A stretch of DNA of 7,202 bases from Rhodocyclales bacterium (GCA_021286885.1 JAJTBM010000149.1:1-7202); one strand, 5' to 3'. Numbered from the stretch's first letter, positions 1 to 6,030 are shown. A program made the numbers and translations. The notes: generated by a model not told the origin, from the sequence alone.

Positions 1-138
1 ATCACAGAGCAACGCAGGCGTAAGCTTCGCAAACAAACTTGTCAGAACTTTCGTTGAAATGTACTGAATCTTGTCGTGGGTTCAGGGCCTCCTTGGGGCT
101 GGCTACAATCGCCTCCGGTTGCCAGCAAACAAAACCGG

Positions 139-159
139 ATGACAGGGATGACAGGGATG
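139..159 (+). repeat. Tandem 9-bp repeat with three in-frame ATG codons at the kinase start
   Basis: ATGACAGGG occurs twice head to tail (139-147 and 148-156) and is followed by a third ATG at 157. All three ATGs are in the kinase frame and encode Met-Thr-Gly twice, then Met. The AGGG of the first copy lies 9 bases before ATG 157 and could act as its Shine-Dalgarno. The repeat therefore makes the start ambiguous. Loss or gain of one unit would keep the frame. Confidence 0.7.
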
Positions 160-1701
160 CAAACCCAGGATTTGCAAGGGCCGGGCGGCCGCAGGAGTGA
201 ATGGCGCCTGCGCGAGATTACCGACGCCATACCCGCTGCGATTGCCTACTTCGATCGTAACTGGGTTTTCCGCTATGCCAACAAAGGTTACGCCGAATGG
301 TTCGGTTGGACAGCTGCCGAAGTCGAAGGGCGGCTGATCCGCGATGTGGTCGGCCCCGAGGTGTTCGACATCGTCGCGTCCCACGTCCAGCGTGCCCTGA
401 ACGGAGAGCAGCTCACCTACGAATACAGCCTCACCGGGCGGGACGGCAACCCGGCCCATGCGCGCAGCACCCTGGTGCCGGATGTGGGCCCCGATGGGCA
501 GGTGCGCGGTTGCTACGTGCACTCCATGGACGTGACCGAGCAGCGCCACACCCAGGCCGCCCTGGCCCAGGCCCAGAAGATGGAGGCCATTGGCCAGCTC
601 ACCGGGGGCCTCGCCCACGATTTCAACAACATGCTCACGGTGGTGATCGGCAACCTGGCCGCCCTCAAGGAGAGCCGGCCCGACGACCCTCTTACCGAAA
701 ACTACGTGGAGCCCGCCATCCAGGCCGCCAACCGGGGCGCCGAGCTGATCCGGCGGCTCCTGGGCTTTGCCCGGCGCCAGCCCCTGGAGCCCCGCCCGGT
801 GGAGGTCAACGAGCTGATTCTGGGCATGTCCAAGCTGTTCCGCCGCTCCCTGCCCGGCACCATCGCGGTGAGTACCGCCAGTCGCGAGCCCCTGCTGCGG
901 GCCATGGTGGATGCCCACCAGCTCGAAAACGCCTTGCTCAACCTCGCCCTCAACGCCCGCGATGCGATGCCCAACGGGGGCGAGCTGCGTATTGAATCAT
1001 CGCTCGAAACCCTCAGCGTGCACGCCGCCGCCGACCTGGAGGTGCCCCCCGGCGATTATGTGCAGATCGCCGTATCCGACAACGGCATGGGCATGGATGG
1101 CAGCACCCTGGCCCGGGTGTTTGAGCCCTTCTTCACCACCAAGCAGTTTGGGATGGGGAGTGGGCTGGGGATGTCGATGGTGTATGGCTTTGTGAAGCAG
1201 TCGGGCGGCGGGGTGCGCATTCGCAGCCGCCAGGCCCGGGGCACCACGGTGGCCCTCTTGCTGCCCCACCTGCCGGAGCCCGAGCCCGAAGACGAAGATG
1301 GCATGGCCGCCCTGAGCGCAGCGGGTCAGCTGCCCCTGGCGGGCAAGCTGGTGCTGCTGGCCGAGGATGATGCCGATGTGCGCACGGTGGTGCGCATGCA
1401 GCTGGCCGAGCTGGGCTGCGTGGTGGTGGAGGCCGAAAACGGCGCCGAGGCCGCCGATCTGGTCGAAAACATTCCCGCCATCGGGTTGGTGATCTCGGAT
1501 GTGGTGATGCCCGGCGCCATGGATGGCCGGGCCCTGGCCCGCTTTGTGCGCCGTTTCCGCCCCGGCTTGCCGGTGGTGCTGATGAGCGGCTATGTACAGC
1601 CCGGCGGTGCGCGCCCCGAAGAGGAGCGGGATCTGCCCCTGCTGGTCAAGCCCTTCACCCGGGAAAAGCTGTTTGCGGCCTTGCGTCCCTGGGCGGCTTG
1701 A
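139..1701 (+). CDS. PAS sensor hybrid histidine kinase with C-terminal receiver
   Basis: This is a cytoplasmic sensor kinase of 520 residues that autophosphorylates a histidine in response to a signal sensed by its PAS domain. From ATG 139 the order is: one PAS domain (about 27-134); an H-box GLAHDFNN with phospho-acceptor His160; an N-box with Asn268 and Asn272 (NARDAM); a G1 box DNGMGM at 314-319; an F-box FEPFFTTK at 328-335; a glycine-rich ATP lid at 338-350; and a receiver domain (about 403-519) with acidic pair Asp410/Asp411, phospho-acceptor Asp454, Ser483 and Lys504. All catalytic residues are present. I see no transmembrane segment or signal peptide, so the signal is probably intracellular; its identity is unknown. 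The start is uncertain. The frame opens at GTG 76, but three in-frame ATGs (139, 148, 157) lie in a tandem repeat, and ATG 157 has AGGG 9 bases upstream. A response regulator gene follows at once, probably in the same operon. Confidence 0.93.
   Translation: MTGMTGMQTQDLQGPGGRRSEWRLREITDAIPAAIAYFDRNWVFRYANKGYAEWFGWTAAEVEGRLIRDVVGPEVFDIVASHVQRALNGEQLTYEYSLTGRDGNPAHARSTLVPDVGPDGQVRGCYVHSMDVTEQRHTQAALAQAQKMEAIGQLTGGLAHDFNNMLTVVIGNLAALKESRPDDPLTENYVEPAIQAANRGAELIRRLLGFARRQPLEPRPVEVNELILGMSKLFRRSLPGTIAVSTASREPLLRAMVDAHQLENALLNLALNARDAMPNGGELRIESSLETLSVHAAADLEVPPGDYVQIAVSDNGMGMDGSTLARVFEPFFTTKQFGMGSGLGMSMVYGFVKQSGGGVRIRSRQARGTTVALLLPHLPEPEPEDEDGMAALSAAGQLPLAGKLVLLAEDDADVRTVVRMQLAELGCVVVEAENGAEAADLVENIPAIGLVISDVVMPGAMDGRALARFVRRFRPGLPVVLMSGYVQPGGARPEEERDLPLLVKPFTREKLFAALRPWAA
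1150..1170 (+). other. Canonical G-quadruplex motif inside the kinase gene
   Basis: Four G-runs of 3, 4, 3 and 4 bases (1150-1152, 1155-1158, 1162-1164, 1167-1170) are separated by loops of only 2, 3 and 2 bases, which satisfies the standard G3+N1-7 rule on the coding strand, and so also in the mRNA. The run encodes the ATP-lid glycines of the kinase (residues 338-345), and every Gly in it uses GGG although GGC prevails in the gene. Folding is a prediction from pattern only. Confidence 0.6.
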
Positions 1702-1718
1702 GCGAAGCTTGCCCGGTC

Positions 1719-2438
1719 ATGCAGCCCACCCGCACCCCCGAACTCATTTACGTGGTCGAAGACGAGCCCGCGATTGCCCGTCTGATCGCCGACACCCTCG
1801 AAAAATTCGGCTACCGCACCGAGCTGTTCCGCACCGCCGAAGCCTTCTTCAACGGCCTGCGCCAGCAGGTGCCCGAGCTGGTGATCCTAGATCTGGGCCT
1901 GCCCGACATGGACGGCATGGCCGTGCTCCAGCAACTGCGCGGCAAGCACAGTTGCGGCCTGCTCATCGTGACCGGGCGCAGCGATGTATACGACCGGGTG
2001 ATGGGCCTCGAATTGGGGGCCGACGACTACGTGGTCAAGCCCTTTGAGCCCCGGGAGTTGATCGCCCGGGCCCGCTCCATCCTGCGCCGCTACCCGGGCG
2101 TGGTGGCCCCCGCCGCCGATCCGACCCTGCGGGTTGCCGAGTTTGCCGGCTGGCGCTTCGAGCCCGGCAGCAACACCCTCACCAGCCCCGGCGGCCAGCA
2201 AGACACCCTCAGCACCGCCGAAGCCCAGCTGCTCTCGGTACTGCTCGCCCACCCCAACCACATCCTGACCCGCGAACAGCTCCTGGGCGGGCGCGATGTA
2301 TCGGCCCTGGATCGCAGCATCGACCTGCGCATCTCCCGCCTGCGCCGCCGCTTTGAAGAAAACCCCCAGCACGCCCGCCTGATCAAGACCGTATATGGGG
2401 CCGGCTACCTGCTCGCCGCCACCGTCACCTGGTCTTAG
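1719..2438 (+). CDS. OmpR/PhoB-family response regulator
   Basis: This is a DNA-binding response regulator, 239 residues from ATG 1719, and the likely phosphorylation target of the kinase just upstream. The receiver domain (about 7-122) has the acidic pocket Glu14/Asp15 (VVEDEP), phospho-acceptor Asp58 (VILDLGLPD), Thr85 (IVTGRS) and Lys107 (VVKPF). The C-terminal winged helix (about 138-235) contains the LSTAEAQLL turn, a recognition-helix region RSIDLRISRLRRRFEE and the closing wing IKTVYGAGYLL typical of the Trans_reg_C family. The start is not certain: a TTG at 1698 in the same frame overlaps the kinase stop as TTGA and would add seven residues by translational coupling. ATG 1719 leaves a 17-base gap. 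Neither has a convincing Shine-Dalgarno. Its targets are not known; autoregulation or control of the copper chaperone gene downstream is possible from position only. Confidence 0.94.
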   Translation: MQPTRTPELIYVVEDEPAIARLIADTLEKFGYRTELFRTAEAFFNGLRQQVPELVILDLGLPDMDGMAVLQQLRGKHSCGLLIVTGRSDVYDRVMGLELGADDYVVKPFEPRELIARARSILRRYPGVVAPAADPTLRVAEFAGWRFEPGSNTLTSPGGQQDTLSTAEAQLLSVLLAHPNHILTREQLLGGRDVSALDRSIDLRISRLRRRFEENPQHARLIKTVYGAGYLLAATVTWS

Positions 2439-2456
2439 TGCGGCCTGGGGGGTGGC

Positions 2457-2473
2457 TGCGACAAAGCGTCGCA
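2457..2473 (+). other. Small perfect hairpin after the response regulator gene
   Basis: TGCGAC (2457-2462) and GTCGCA (2468-2473) form a 6-bp stem with a 5-base loop, starting 18 bases after the regulator stop codon. No T-run follows, so it is not a standard intrinsic terminator. It might stabilise the 3' end of the kinase-regulator transcript or weakly attenuate read-through into the next gene. Confidence 0.35.
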
Positions 2474-2527
2474 CCCTGCCGCTTCTGCTTGGCGCCCGGG
2501 GTAGGGGGCGGGTTAAGCTGCGCCCCG

Positions 2528-2557
2528 TTCTGCAATGCAGGATTTTTGATTCTGCAA
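2528..2557 (+). promoter_or_regulatory. Direct repeats TTCTGCAA, 22 bp apart: possible regulator operator
   Basis: TTCTGCAA occurs at 2528-2535 and again at 2550-2557, a start-to-start distance of exactly 22 bp (about two helical turns). The first copy also forms the inverted repeat CTGCA-A-TGCAG (2530-2540). The second overlaps the end of the -35-like element of the chaperone gene. OmpR/PhoB-family regulators usually bind direct repeats in phase with the helix near the -35, so this could be an operator for the regulator encoded upstream. That link is inference. Confidence 0.35.
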
Positions 2558-2573
2558 ACCCGCTTTTTATTTT
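2546..2573 (+). promoter_or_regulatory. Sigma70-like promoter candidate for the copper chaperone gene
   Basis: TTGATT (2546-2551) and TATTTT (2568-2573) each match four of six bases of the -35 and -10 consensus and are 16 bases apart. Transcription would begin near 2580, giving a leader of about 15 bases that contains GGAG (2584-2587) 8 bases before ATG 2596. The region is AT-rich against a GC-rich background, which supports a promoter here. Confidence 0.4.
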
Positions 2574-2595
2574 GCATTCACCCGGAGCCCCCCTC

Positions 2596-3078
2596 ATGAA
2601 GAAGCTTGCCATTGCCGCCCTGCTGATGTCCGCCCTGGGCGCCGCCCATGCCGCCGACCTGGAAATCAAGGATGCCTGGGTGCGCGGCACTGTGCCGGCC
2701 CAGAAAGCCACCGGCGCTTTCATGCAACTGAGCAGCAAGGGCGGTGTAACCCTGGTGGGCGCCGCCAGCCCGGTGGCCGGGGTGGTGGAAGTCCACGAAA
2801 TGAACATGGACGGGGGCATGATGCACATGCGTCCGGTGGGCCGCCTGGCCGTGGAGCCGGGCAAGCCCCTGGAACTCAAGCCCGGCAGCTACCACATCAT
2901 GCTGATGGATCTGAAAAAGCCCCTCACCAAGGGCGAACAGGTGCCCCTCACCCTCAAGGTCGAGGGCAAGGACAAGAAGCTGGAAAGCGTGGAACTGAAG
3001 GCCGACGTACGGGATCTGGCCCAGGCCCAAGGGCAGGGCCCCATGGGCGGCGGGATGGAGCACCATCACCACCACTAA
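2596..3078 (+). CDS. PCu(A)C-family periplasmic copper chaperone
   Basis: This 160-residue secreted protein is predicted to bind Cu(I) in the periplasm. Members of the PCu(A)C (DUF461) family deliver copper to the CuA or CuB centres of cytochrome oxidase, often with Sco1. A signal peptide is clear: MKK, a hydrophobic stretch, then a likely cleavage after AHA at about residue 19. The mature part carries the family motif exactly: His67-X10-Met78-X21-His100-X-Met102. Extra possible ligands surround it (Met69, Met71, Met75, Met76, His77), and the protein ends in MGGGME followed by five His. ATG 2596 is chosen because it begins the signal peptide and has GGAG 8 bases upstream; the frame is open further upstream, but without signal-peptide sense. 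The gene stands alone, followed by a terminator, and no Sco or oxidase gene is present in the window. Control by the adjacent two-component pair is possible. Confidence 0.93.
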   Translation: MKKLAIAALLMSALGAAHAADLEIKDAWVRGTVPAQKATGAFMQLSSKGGVTLVGAASPVAGVVEVHEMNMDGGMMHMRPVGRLAVEPGKPLELKPGSYHIMLMDLKKPLTKGEQVPLTLKVEGKDKKLESVELKADVRDLAQAQGQGPMGGGMEHHHHH

Positions 3079-3086
3079 GCTGAACG

Positions 3087-3116
3087 AAAACGCCCCCGCT
3101 AGCCCAGGGGCGTTTT
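3087..3116. terminator. Bidirectional intrinsic terminator between convergent genes
   Basis: AAAACGCCCC (3087-3096) and GGGGCGTTTT (3107-3116) form a perfect 10-bp stem with a 10-base loop. The stem ends in TTTT when read on either strand. It lies 8 bases after the copper chaperone stop and 36 bases beyond the end of the minus-strand CZB gene, so it can serve both convergent transcripts. Confidence 0.85.
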
Positions 3117-3120
3117 GATT

Positions 3121-3156
3121 GGGCCTGCAGATCGGGCCTGCAGGATTAAGGATTAA
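3121..3156. repeat. Two adjacent short duplications at the 3' end of the CZB gene
   Basis: GGGCCTGCAG is present at 3121-3130 and 3134-3143, and GGATTAA is repeated head to tail at 3143-3149 and 3150-3156. The second heptamer covers the stop codon (TTA at 3153-3155, TAA on the minus strand) of the CZB gene. The second decamer also contains the 8-bp palindrome CCTGCAGG (3137-3144). No function is evident; replication slippage is the simplest origin. Confidence 0.5.
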
Positions 3157-3680
3157 TGTCGCTGACGCTGCTCGGCCTCGGCAAACAGCCGGGCGAGGGT
3201 TTGCTGAACTCGGGTGGAGGCGCGGGTGTATTCGCCGGTGGTCACCATGTGGATGGCTTCTTCGCGTTGGCCCGAGTTGAAGGCCAGCACGGCCTGGCCT
3301 GCGTAGCGGTGGAATTCGGCGTTGTAGCGCTTCAGGTCGGCATAGGTGTTGCTGGTGCCAAAGCGCAGGGAGCCCCGGGCGTAGATCCAGCGCCCCAGGG
3401 GGCAGCGGTTGTCGCGGAACACCTGGTCGGCCACGAGCGGGCGGCTGTTGGTGCCAAACAGGCGGGATTCCAGCTTGGCCTTCCAGCGGATGTGGGCCTC
3501 GATGGCTGCGACTGCATCGTAATCGTCGGGGCCCGCAGGGGCTTTGTTGGCCGATGGGCGACGGGCGCCGGCAGACGCCGCCTCGGGCGTGCTGTCTTGC
3601 TCGTCGTCTTCCAGGGAGATCCCCAGATCTGCCGCATCTTCTTGTTCGCCAGGGCGGCGCAGCCAGTTCAGGAAAGCCAT
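3153..3680 (-). CDS. Stand-alone CZB (chemoreceptor zinc-binding) domain protein
   Basis: This 175-residue cytoplasmic protein consists of a short N-terminal helix-like piece (MAFLNWLRRP), an acidic and Ala/Pro-rich linker (about 11-52) and a CZB domain (about 55-135), followed by a helical tail. CZB domains bind zinc through three His and one Cys; they sense zinc or oxidants such as hypochlorite in chemoreceptors and in the diguanylate cyclase DgcZ. Visible ligands are His63 (AHIRW), Cys93 (RCPLGRW) and His124 (FH). The expected third His, four residues before His124, is Asn120. No methyl-accepting or GGDEF domain is attached, so it probably acts on a partner in trans. ATG 3680 is well supported by GGAGGT (minus strand, 3694-3689) 8 bases upstream. 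It is transcribed on its own, converging on the copper chaperone gene. Its partner is unknown. Confidence 0.88.
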   Translation of the reverse strand: MAFLNWLRRPGEQEDAADLGISLEDDEQDSTPEAASAGARRPSANKAPAGPDDYDAVAAIEAHIRWKAKLESRLFGTNSRPLVADQVFRDNRCPLGRWIYARGSLRFGTSNTYADLKRYNAEFHRYAGQAVLAFNSGQREEAIHMVTTGEYTRASTRVQQTLARLFAEAEQRQRH

Positions 3681-3881
3681 GATGTCCTACCTCCGGTGCC
3701 TTTGGGGCAAAGCCGGGATTTGCCTGTACTTGATGCTGCAAGCCTACCGTAATAATCGTTACTTTATGTGCATTGGATGATATTTTTTTGTCCTGCCGCG
3801 AAAAATTCCACAGTCGCAAACGGCATTAATGTTTACGTAATTTTTGCTATTGGGATTTTTGCTAAATCGGGTAAGCCTGCT
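3681..3881. other. AT-rich intergenic region upstream of the CZB gene
   Basis: This stretch of 201 bases has no coding sequence. About 3735-3870 is markedly AT-rich compared with the genes around it. It must hold the promoter of the minus-strand CZB gene: TATCAT (minus strand, 3782-3777) matches five of six -10 bases, but no good -35 lies 16-18 bases upstream of it. It also holds the palindrome TTACGTAA (3833-3840), several A/T runs and the direct repeat listed separately. I find no convincing intrinsic terminator for the gene ending at 3882. Confidence 0.5.
3840..3864. repeat. 10-bp direct repeat ATTTTTGCTA
   Basis: ATTTTTGCTA occurs at 3840-3849 and 3855-3864, with a start-to-start distance of 15 bp, just downstream of the stop codon of the 137-residue protein gene (minus strand) and next to the palindrome TTACGTAA. 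It could be a protein-binding site or a slippage product; nothing in the sequence decides between them. Confidence 0.5.
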
Positions 3882-4295
3882 TCAGGTGCTGTCATCCTCC
3901 GTGCGCCCGGGGGCCAGCACCCCCGCCCCGCGTAGCCGCGCCTTGTAGGCCTTCATGGTGGGGCGGCCCAGCATGGTTTCGGCATACAGGCGTTGTTCGT
4001 ACACCTCGGCGCGCAGACTTTCATCCATCCCCGCCCGGGCCCGGGCAATCAGGGCGTGGATGGGTGCGCCAAAGCGGGTGCCGGCGTGGGATTCCGGCAG
4101 CCCCCGCAGCGCATCGTAGAGCAGGGCGATGACGGCCTTCTCCTGGGTCGCCATCTTGCATTTACCGTCCAGGATCTTGAGCATCACCGTGGTGGTGCAA
4201 TCCACCTCGGTCGGCCCCAGCGCCGCCCTGGCGGCCCAGGCGGCGATGCCGGCCAGCGTGGGCTCAGGCGCTTGCATGGGCATGGGTTTGGGCAT
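3882..4295 (-). CDS. Hypothetical protein, partner of the AAA+ ATPase
   Basis: I do not recognise this 137-residue protein. It begins with a Met/Pro-rich segment (MPKPMPM), followed by a probably helical, Ala-rich body (about 13-120) and a polar tail ending EDDST. There is no signal peptide or transmembrane segment. It has only two Cys (33 and 46), and I see no catalytic signature. The start is placed at ATG 4295, since GGAG lies 7 bases before it on the minus strand; ATGs at 4283 and 4277 are in the same frame. The gene begins inside the end of the AAA+ ATPase gene, overlapping it by 32 bases in another frame, so the two are very likely cotranscribed and translationally coupled. The natural inference is that it is a substrate, adaptor or subunit of the ATPase. 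Codon use matches the neighbours, so it is a real gene despite the lack of a known domain. Confidence 0.75.
   Translation of the reverse strand: MPKPMPMQAPEPTLAGIAAWAARAALGPTEVDCTTTVMLKILDGKCKMATQEKAVIALLYDALRGLPESHAGTRFGAPIHALIARARAGMDESLRAEVYEQRLYAETMLGRPTMKAYKARLRGAGVLAPGRTEDDST
4264..4295 (-). other. Dual-coding overlap of the ATPase and 137-residue protein genes
   Basis: These 32 bases are read in two frames and are built from repeats of GGGCAT/GGGTTT (plus-strand view, 4278-4298). One frame gives the His-rich ATPase tail (HAQTHAHASA); the other gives the Met/Pro-rich start of the downstream protein (MPKPMPM). Three ATGs of the second frame (4295, 4283, 4277) lie in it. The overlap suggests translational coupling and fixed stoichiometry. 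Confidence 0.7.
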
Positions 4296-5982
4296 GGGCC
4301 GGCTCCAGCCCCCGGAAGATCGCGCAGCGCCGGAAGGCCTCCTGGTCGGGCAGGCAGTGTTTCTGGGCGCAATACTTGGCCACCAGCTTGGCCAGCCCCT
4401 TGATGTCCCGCCCGCTGGCTTCGGGGAAGGTATGCACCAGATGCGTGATGGTGCCCGCGTCCAGGGCCAGCCCGAACTGTTCGGCCATCACGCCCCAGAT
4501 CCGCCTCCGGGCTTCCGCGTCGGGCTGGGCGTATTTGATGAGCGCAATGCAGCGCGACACAATCGCCTCGTCGATGTCGTCGATCCGGTTGGTGGTGAGA
4601 AACAGCAGCCCGTTGAAGTATTCCAGCACCCGCAGGAACACCCCCACCACGGCATTCATCGTGATGTTGTCGTCGCGTCGCTTGATGTATACATCCGCCT
4701 CGTCGATCAGCATCACCGCGCCCCAGCGCTGGGCCCGGGTCAGCACCTCCTTGAGGGTGGTTTCCATGGCCCCCACGTTCAGCCCCAGCTGGCCCGAATG
4801 CACCCGGTAGAGGGGGCGCCGGATGATCTCCGAATACACCTCGGCGGTGAGGGTCTTGCCCACCCCCGGGGGGCCGGCGCACAGCACCGTGGTGCCGCCG
4901 GATTTGCCCTCCACAATATCTTCGGTGAGCAGATCCATCTCGGCGGTCAGGATGTCGATCAGGTCGGTCTGTTCCTCGGGCAGGATCAGCTTCTGCTTGA
5001 GGGCCGGCTTGTAGGCGTACAGCTGCATGTCCGCCACATGCACCCACAGGTAGTGGTGCAGCTCCAGGTGGAACATCAGAATGAAGAAATGCACCGGCAG
5101 CTGGGTGAACAGCCCCGGCGGCAGCGCATCGCGGGATGCTTCGGCCTCCTTGTCGGCCTGGAAGCGCAGGCTCTTGGAGGCCCGCCGCAGATAAGGCCCC
5201 AGGATGTCGCCGGTGGTGGCCAGGGTCAGCTCCCGGGTGCTCAGGATGCCTTCGTCGTTCACCAGTCGGGCCGGGTTGCCGCTGGAGGACAGGATCACCA
5301 CATCCTTGCGTGACCAGTCCGTATCCCGGTGGGTGGCGGTGGGGTTTTCAGCGAAGATCCCGGTGCCCCGCCCGGAAAACTGTTCCCCGTAACGGGCGCG
5401 CCAGTCAAAGTAGCGCTCGGCCATTTCATCGTAGCTGGCCACCAGTTCGGGGGTTTCGCGCACATAGCCCTTGGCGGCCAGGATTTCGCCCACGCTGCGG
5501 TTGGCAATATCCTGGGCCAGGATGCGGATGGAGGTGGTGATCACCTTGCCCCGGCTGTTGGCTTTAAGCTCGATCAGCACCTTCCCGATCTCGTCATTCA
5601 CCGCCGGGGTGAAATCCAGCCGAGTCACCACATAGGCGGTGGGCTTGCCCGCCGTCTGGGTGCTGAACAGCCAGCCCCGGATCGCCCCGTCGGCCAGATG
5701 GCGGGCCAGGTGGGGCACCAGCATTTCCAGATCTTCGGCCTCGAAGCGCAGGCTGTCGGCCCCCAGGGCCTGGCGCAGGGTGGAGATCTGGGCCGCCTGG
5801 GCACGCAGGCCGGGGCCGCCGGCCTCGAACAGCACTTCCAGCAGGCGCATTTCGTCCGGCTCCAGTTGCATCAGCCCCAGCTCCGCCCGGGAGCCGAAGC
5901 GCAGTTGCTCCTTCAGCCAGGCCAGACGCGGATAGGCCGCGACCAGGGCTTCCACGTGGGGCTTGTCCAGCTGCAATTTCAT
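4264..5982 (-). CDS. AAA+ family ATPase with large uncharacterised N-terminal region
   Basis: This is a soluble ATPase of 572 residues. The C-terminal AAA+ module (about 330-540) has Walker A GPPGVGKT at 370-377, Walker B VMLIDEAD at 423-430, sensor 1 TTN at 463-465, a likely arginine finger Arg477 (AIVSRC) and a sensor 2-like Arg525 (SGRDIKGL). The roughly 330 N-terminal residues match no domain I know. They include a His-rich stretch with HFFILMFHLELHH near 298-310. Such proteins normally form hexamers that remodel other proteins or complexes; the substrate here is unknown. The segment between Walker A and Walker B lacks the usual aromatic pore-loop residue. ATG 5982 is preferred, with GGAG 7 bases upstream, over an in-frame TTG at 5997 that lacks such support. 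The C-terminus (HAQTHAHASA) lies in the 32-base overlap with the downstream gene. A LysR regulator gene ends 82 bases upstream on the same strand and may share the transcript. Confidence 0.92.
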   Translation of the reverse strand: MKLQLDKPHVEALVAAYPRLAWLKEQLRFGSRAELGLMQLEPDEMRLLEVLFEAGGPGLRAQAAQISTLRQALGADSLRFEAEDLEMLVPHLARHLADGAIRGWLFSTQTAGKPTAYVVTRLDFTPAVNDEIGKVLIELKANSRGKVITTSIRILAQDIANRSVGEILAAKGYVRETPELVASYDEMAERYFDWRARYGEQFSGRGTGIFAENPTATHRDTDWSRKDVVILSSSGNPARLVNDEGILSTRELTLATTGDILGPYLRRASKSLRFQADKEAEASRDALPPGLFTQLPVHFFILMFHLELHHYLWVHVADMQLYAYKPALKQKLILPEEQTDLIDILTAEMDLLTEDIVEGKSGGTTVLCAGPPGVGKTLTAEVYSEIIRRPLYRVHSGQLGLNVGAMETTLKEVLTRAQRWGAVMLIDEADVYIKRRDDNITMNAVVGVFLRVLEYFNGLLFLTTNRIDDIDEAIVSRCIALIKYAQPDAEARRRIWGVMAEQFGLALDAGTITHLVHTFPEASGRDIKGLAKLVAKYCAQKHCLPDQEAFRRCAIFRGLEPAHAQTHAHASA

Positions 5983-6030
5983 GGGCCTGCTCCGCAAAGG
6001 GAATGAATGCCCATCCCCTGCAAGATTTGC

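Noticed and set aside
103..918. Open frame of 271 codons on the minus strand opposite the kinase gene
   Set aside because: It is a shadow of the PAS/HisKA coding sequence; the product has Gly/His-rich composition and no motif.
2498..2512. G-rich stretch before the copper chaperone gene as a second G-quadruplex
   Set aside because: Only three G-runs of at least three bases lie close together, so it does not meet the four-run rule.
2395..2595. Upstream in-frame extension of the copper chaperone reading frame
   Set aside because: It overlaps the regulator gene and the promoter region, lacks a Shine-Dalgarno, and would bury the signal peptide that begins at ATG 2596.
3058..3078. Possible cloning-vector His-tag at the end of the copper chaperone
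   Set aside because: It has five His with mixed codons, no vector linker, and runs into a natural terminator and genomic sequence. His-rich tails occur naturally in this family.
3800..3815. DnaA-box-like sequence (AATTCCACA) in the AT-rich region, hinting at an origin
   Set aside because: It has three mismatches to TTATCCACA, occurs once, and has no origin-associated genes or box cluster nearby.
4129..5313. Long open frame of 394 codons on the plus strand opposite the ATPase gene
   Set aside because: It lies antisense to a gene with clear AAA+ motifs. Its product is a low-complexity Gly/His/Gln-rich string with no domain, as expected from the complement of GC-rich codons.
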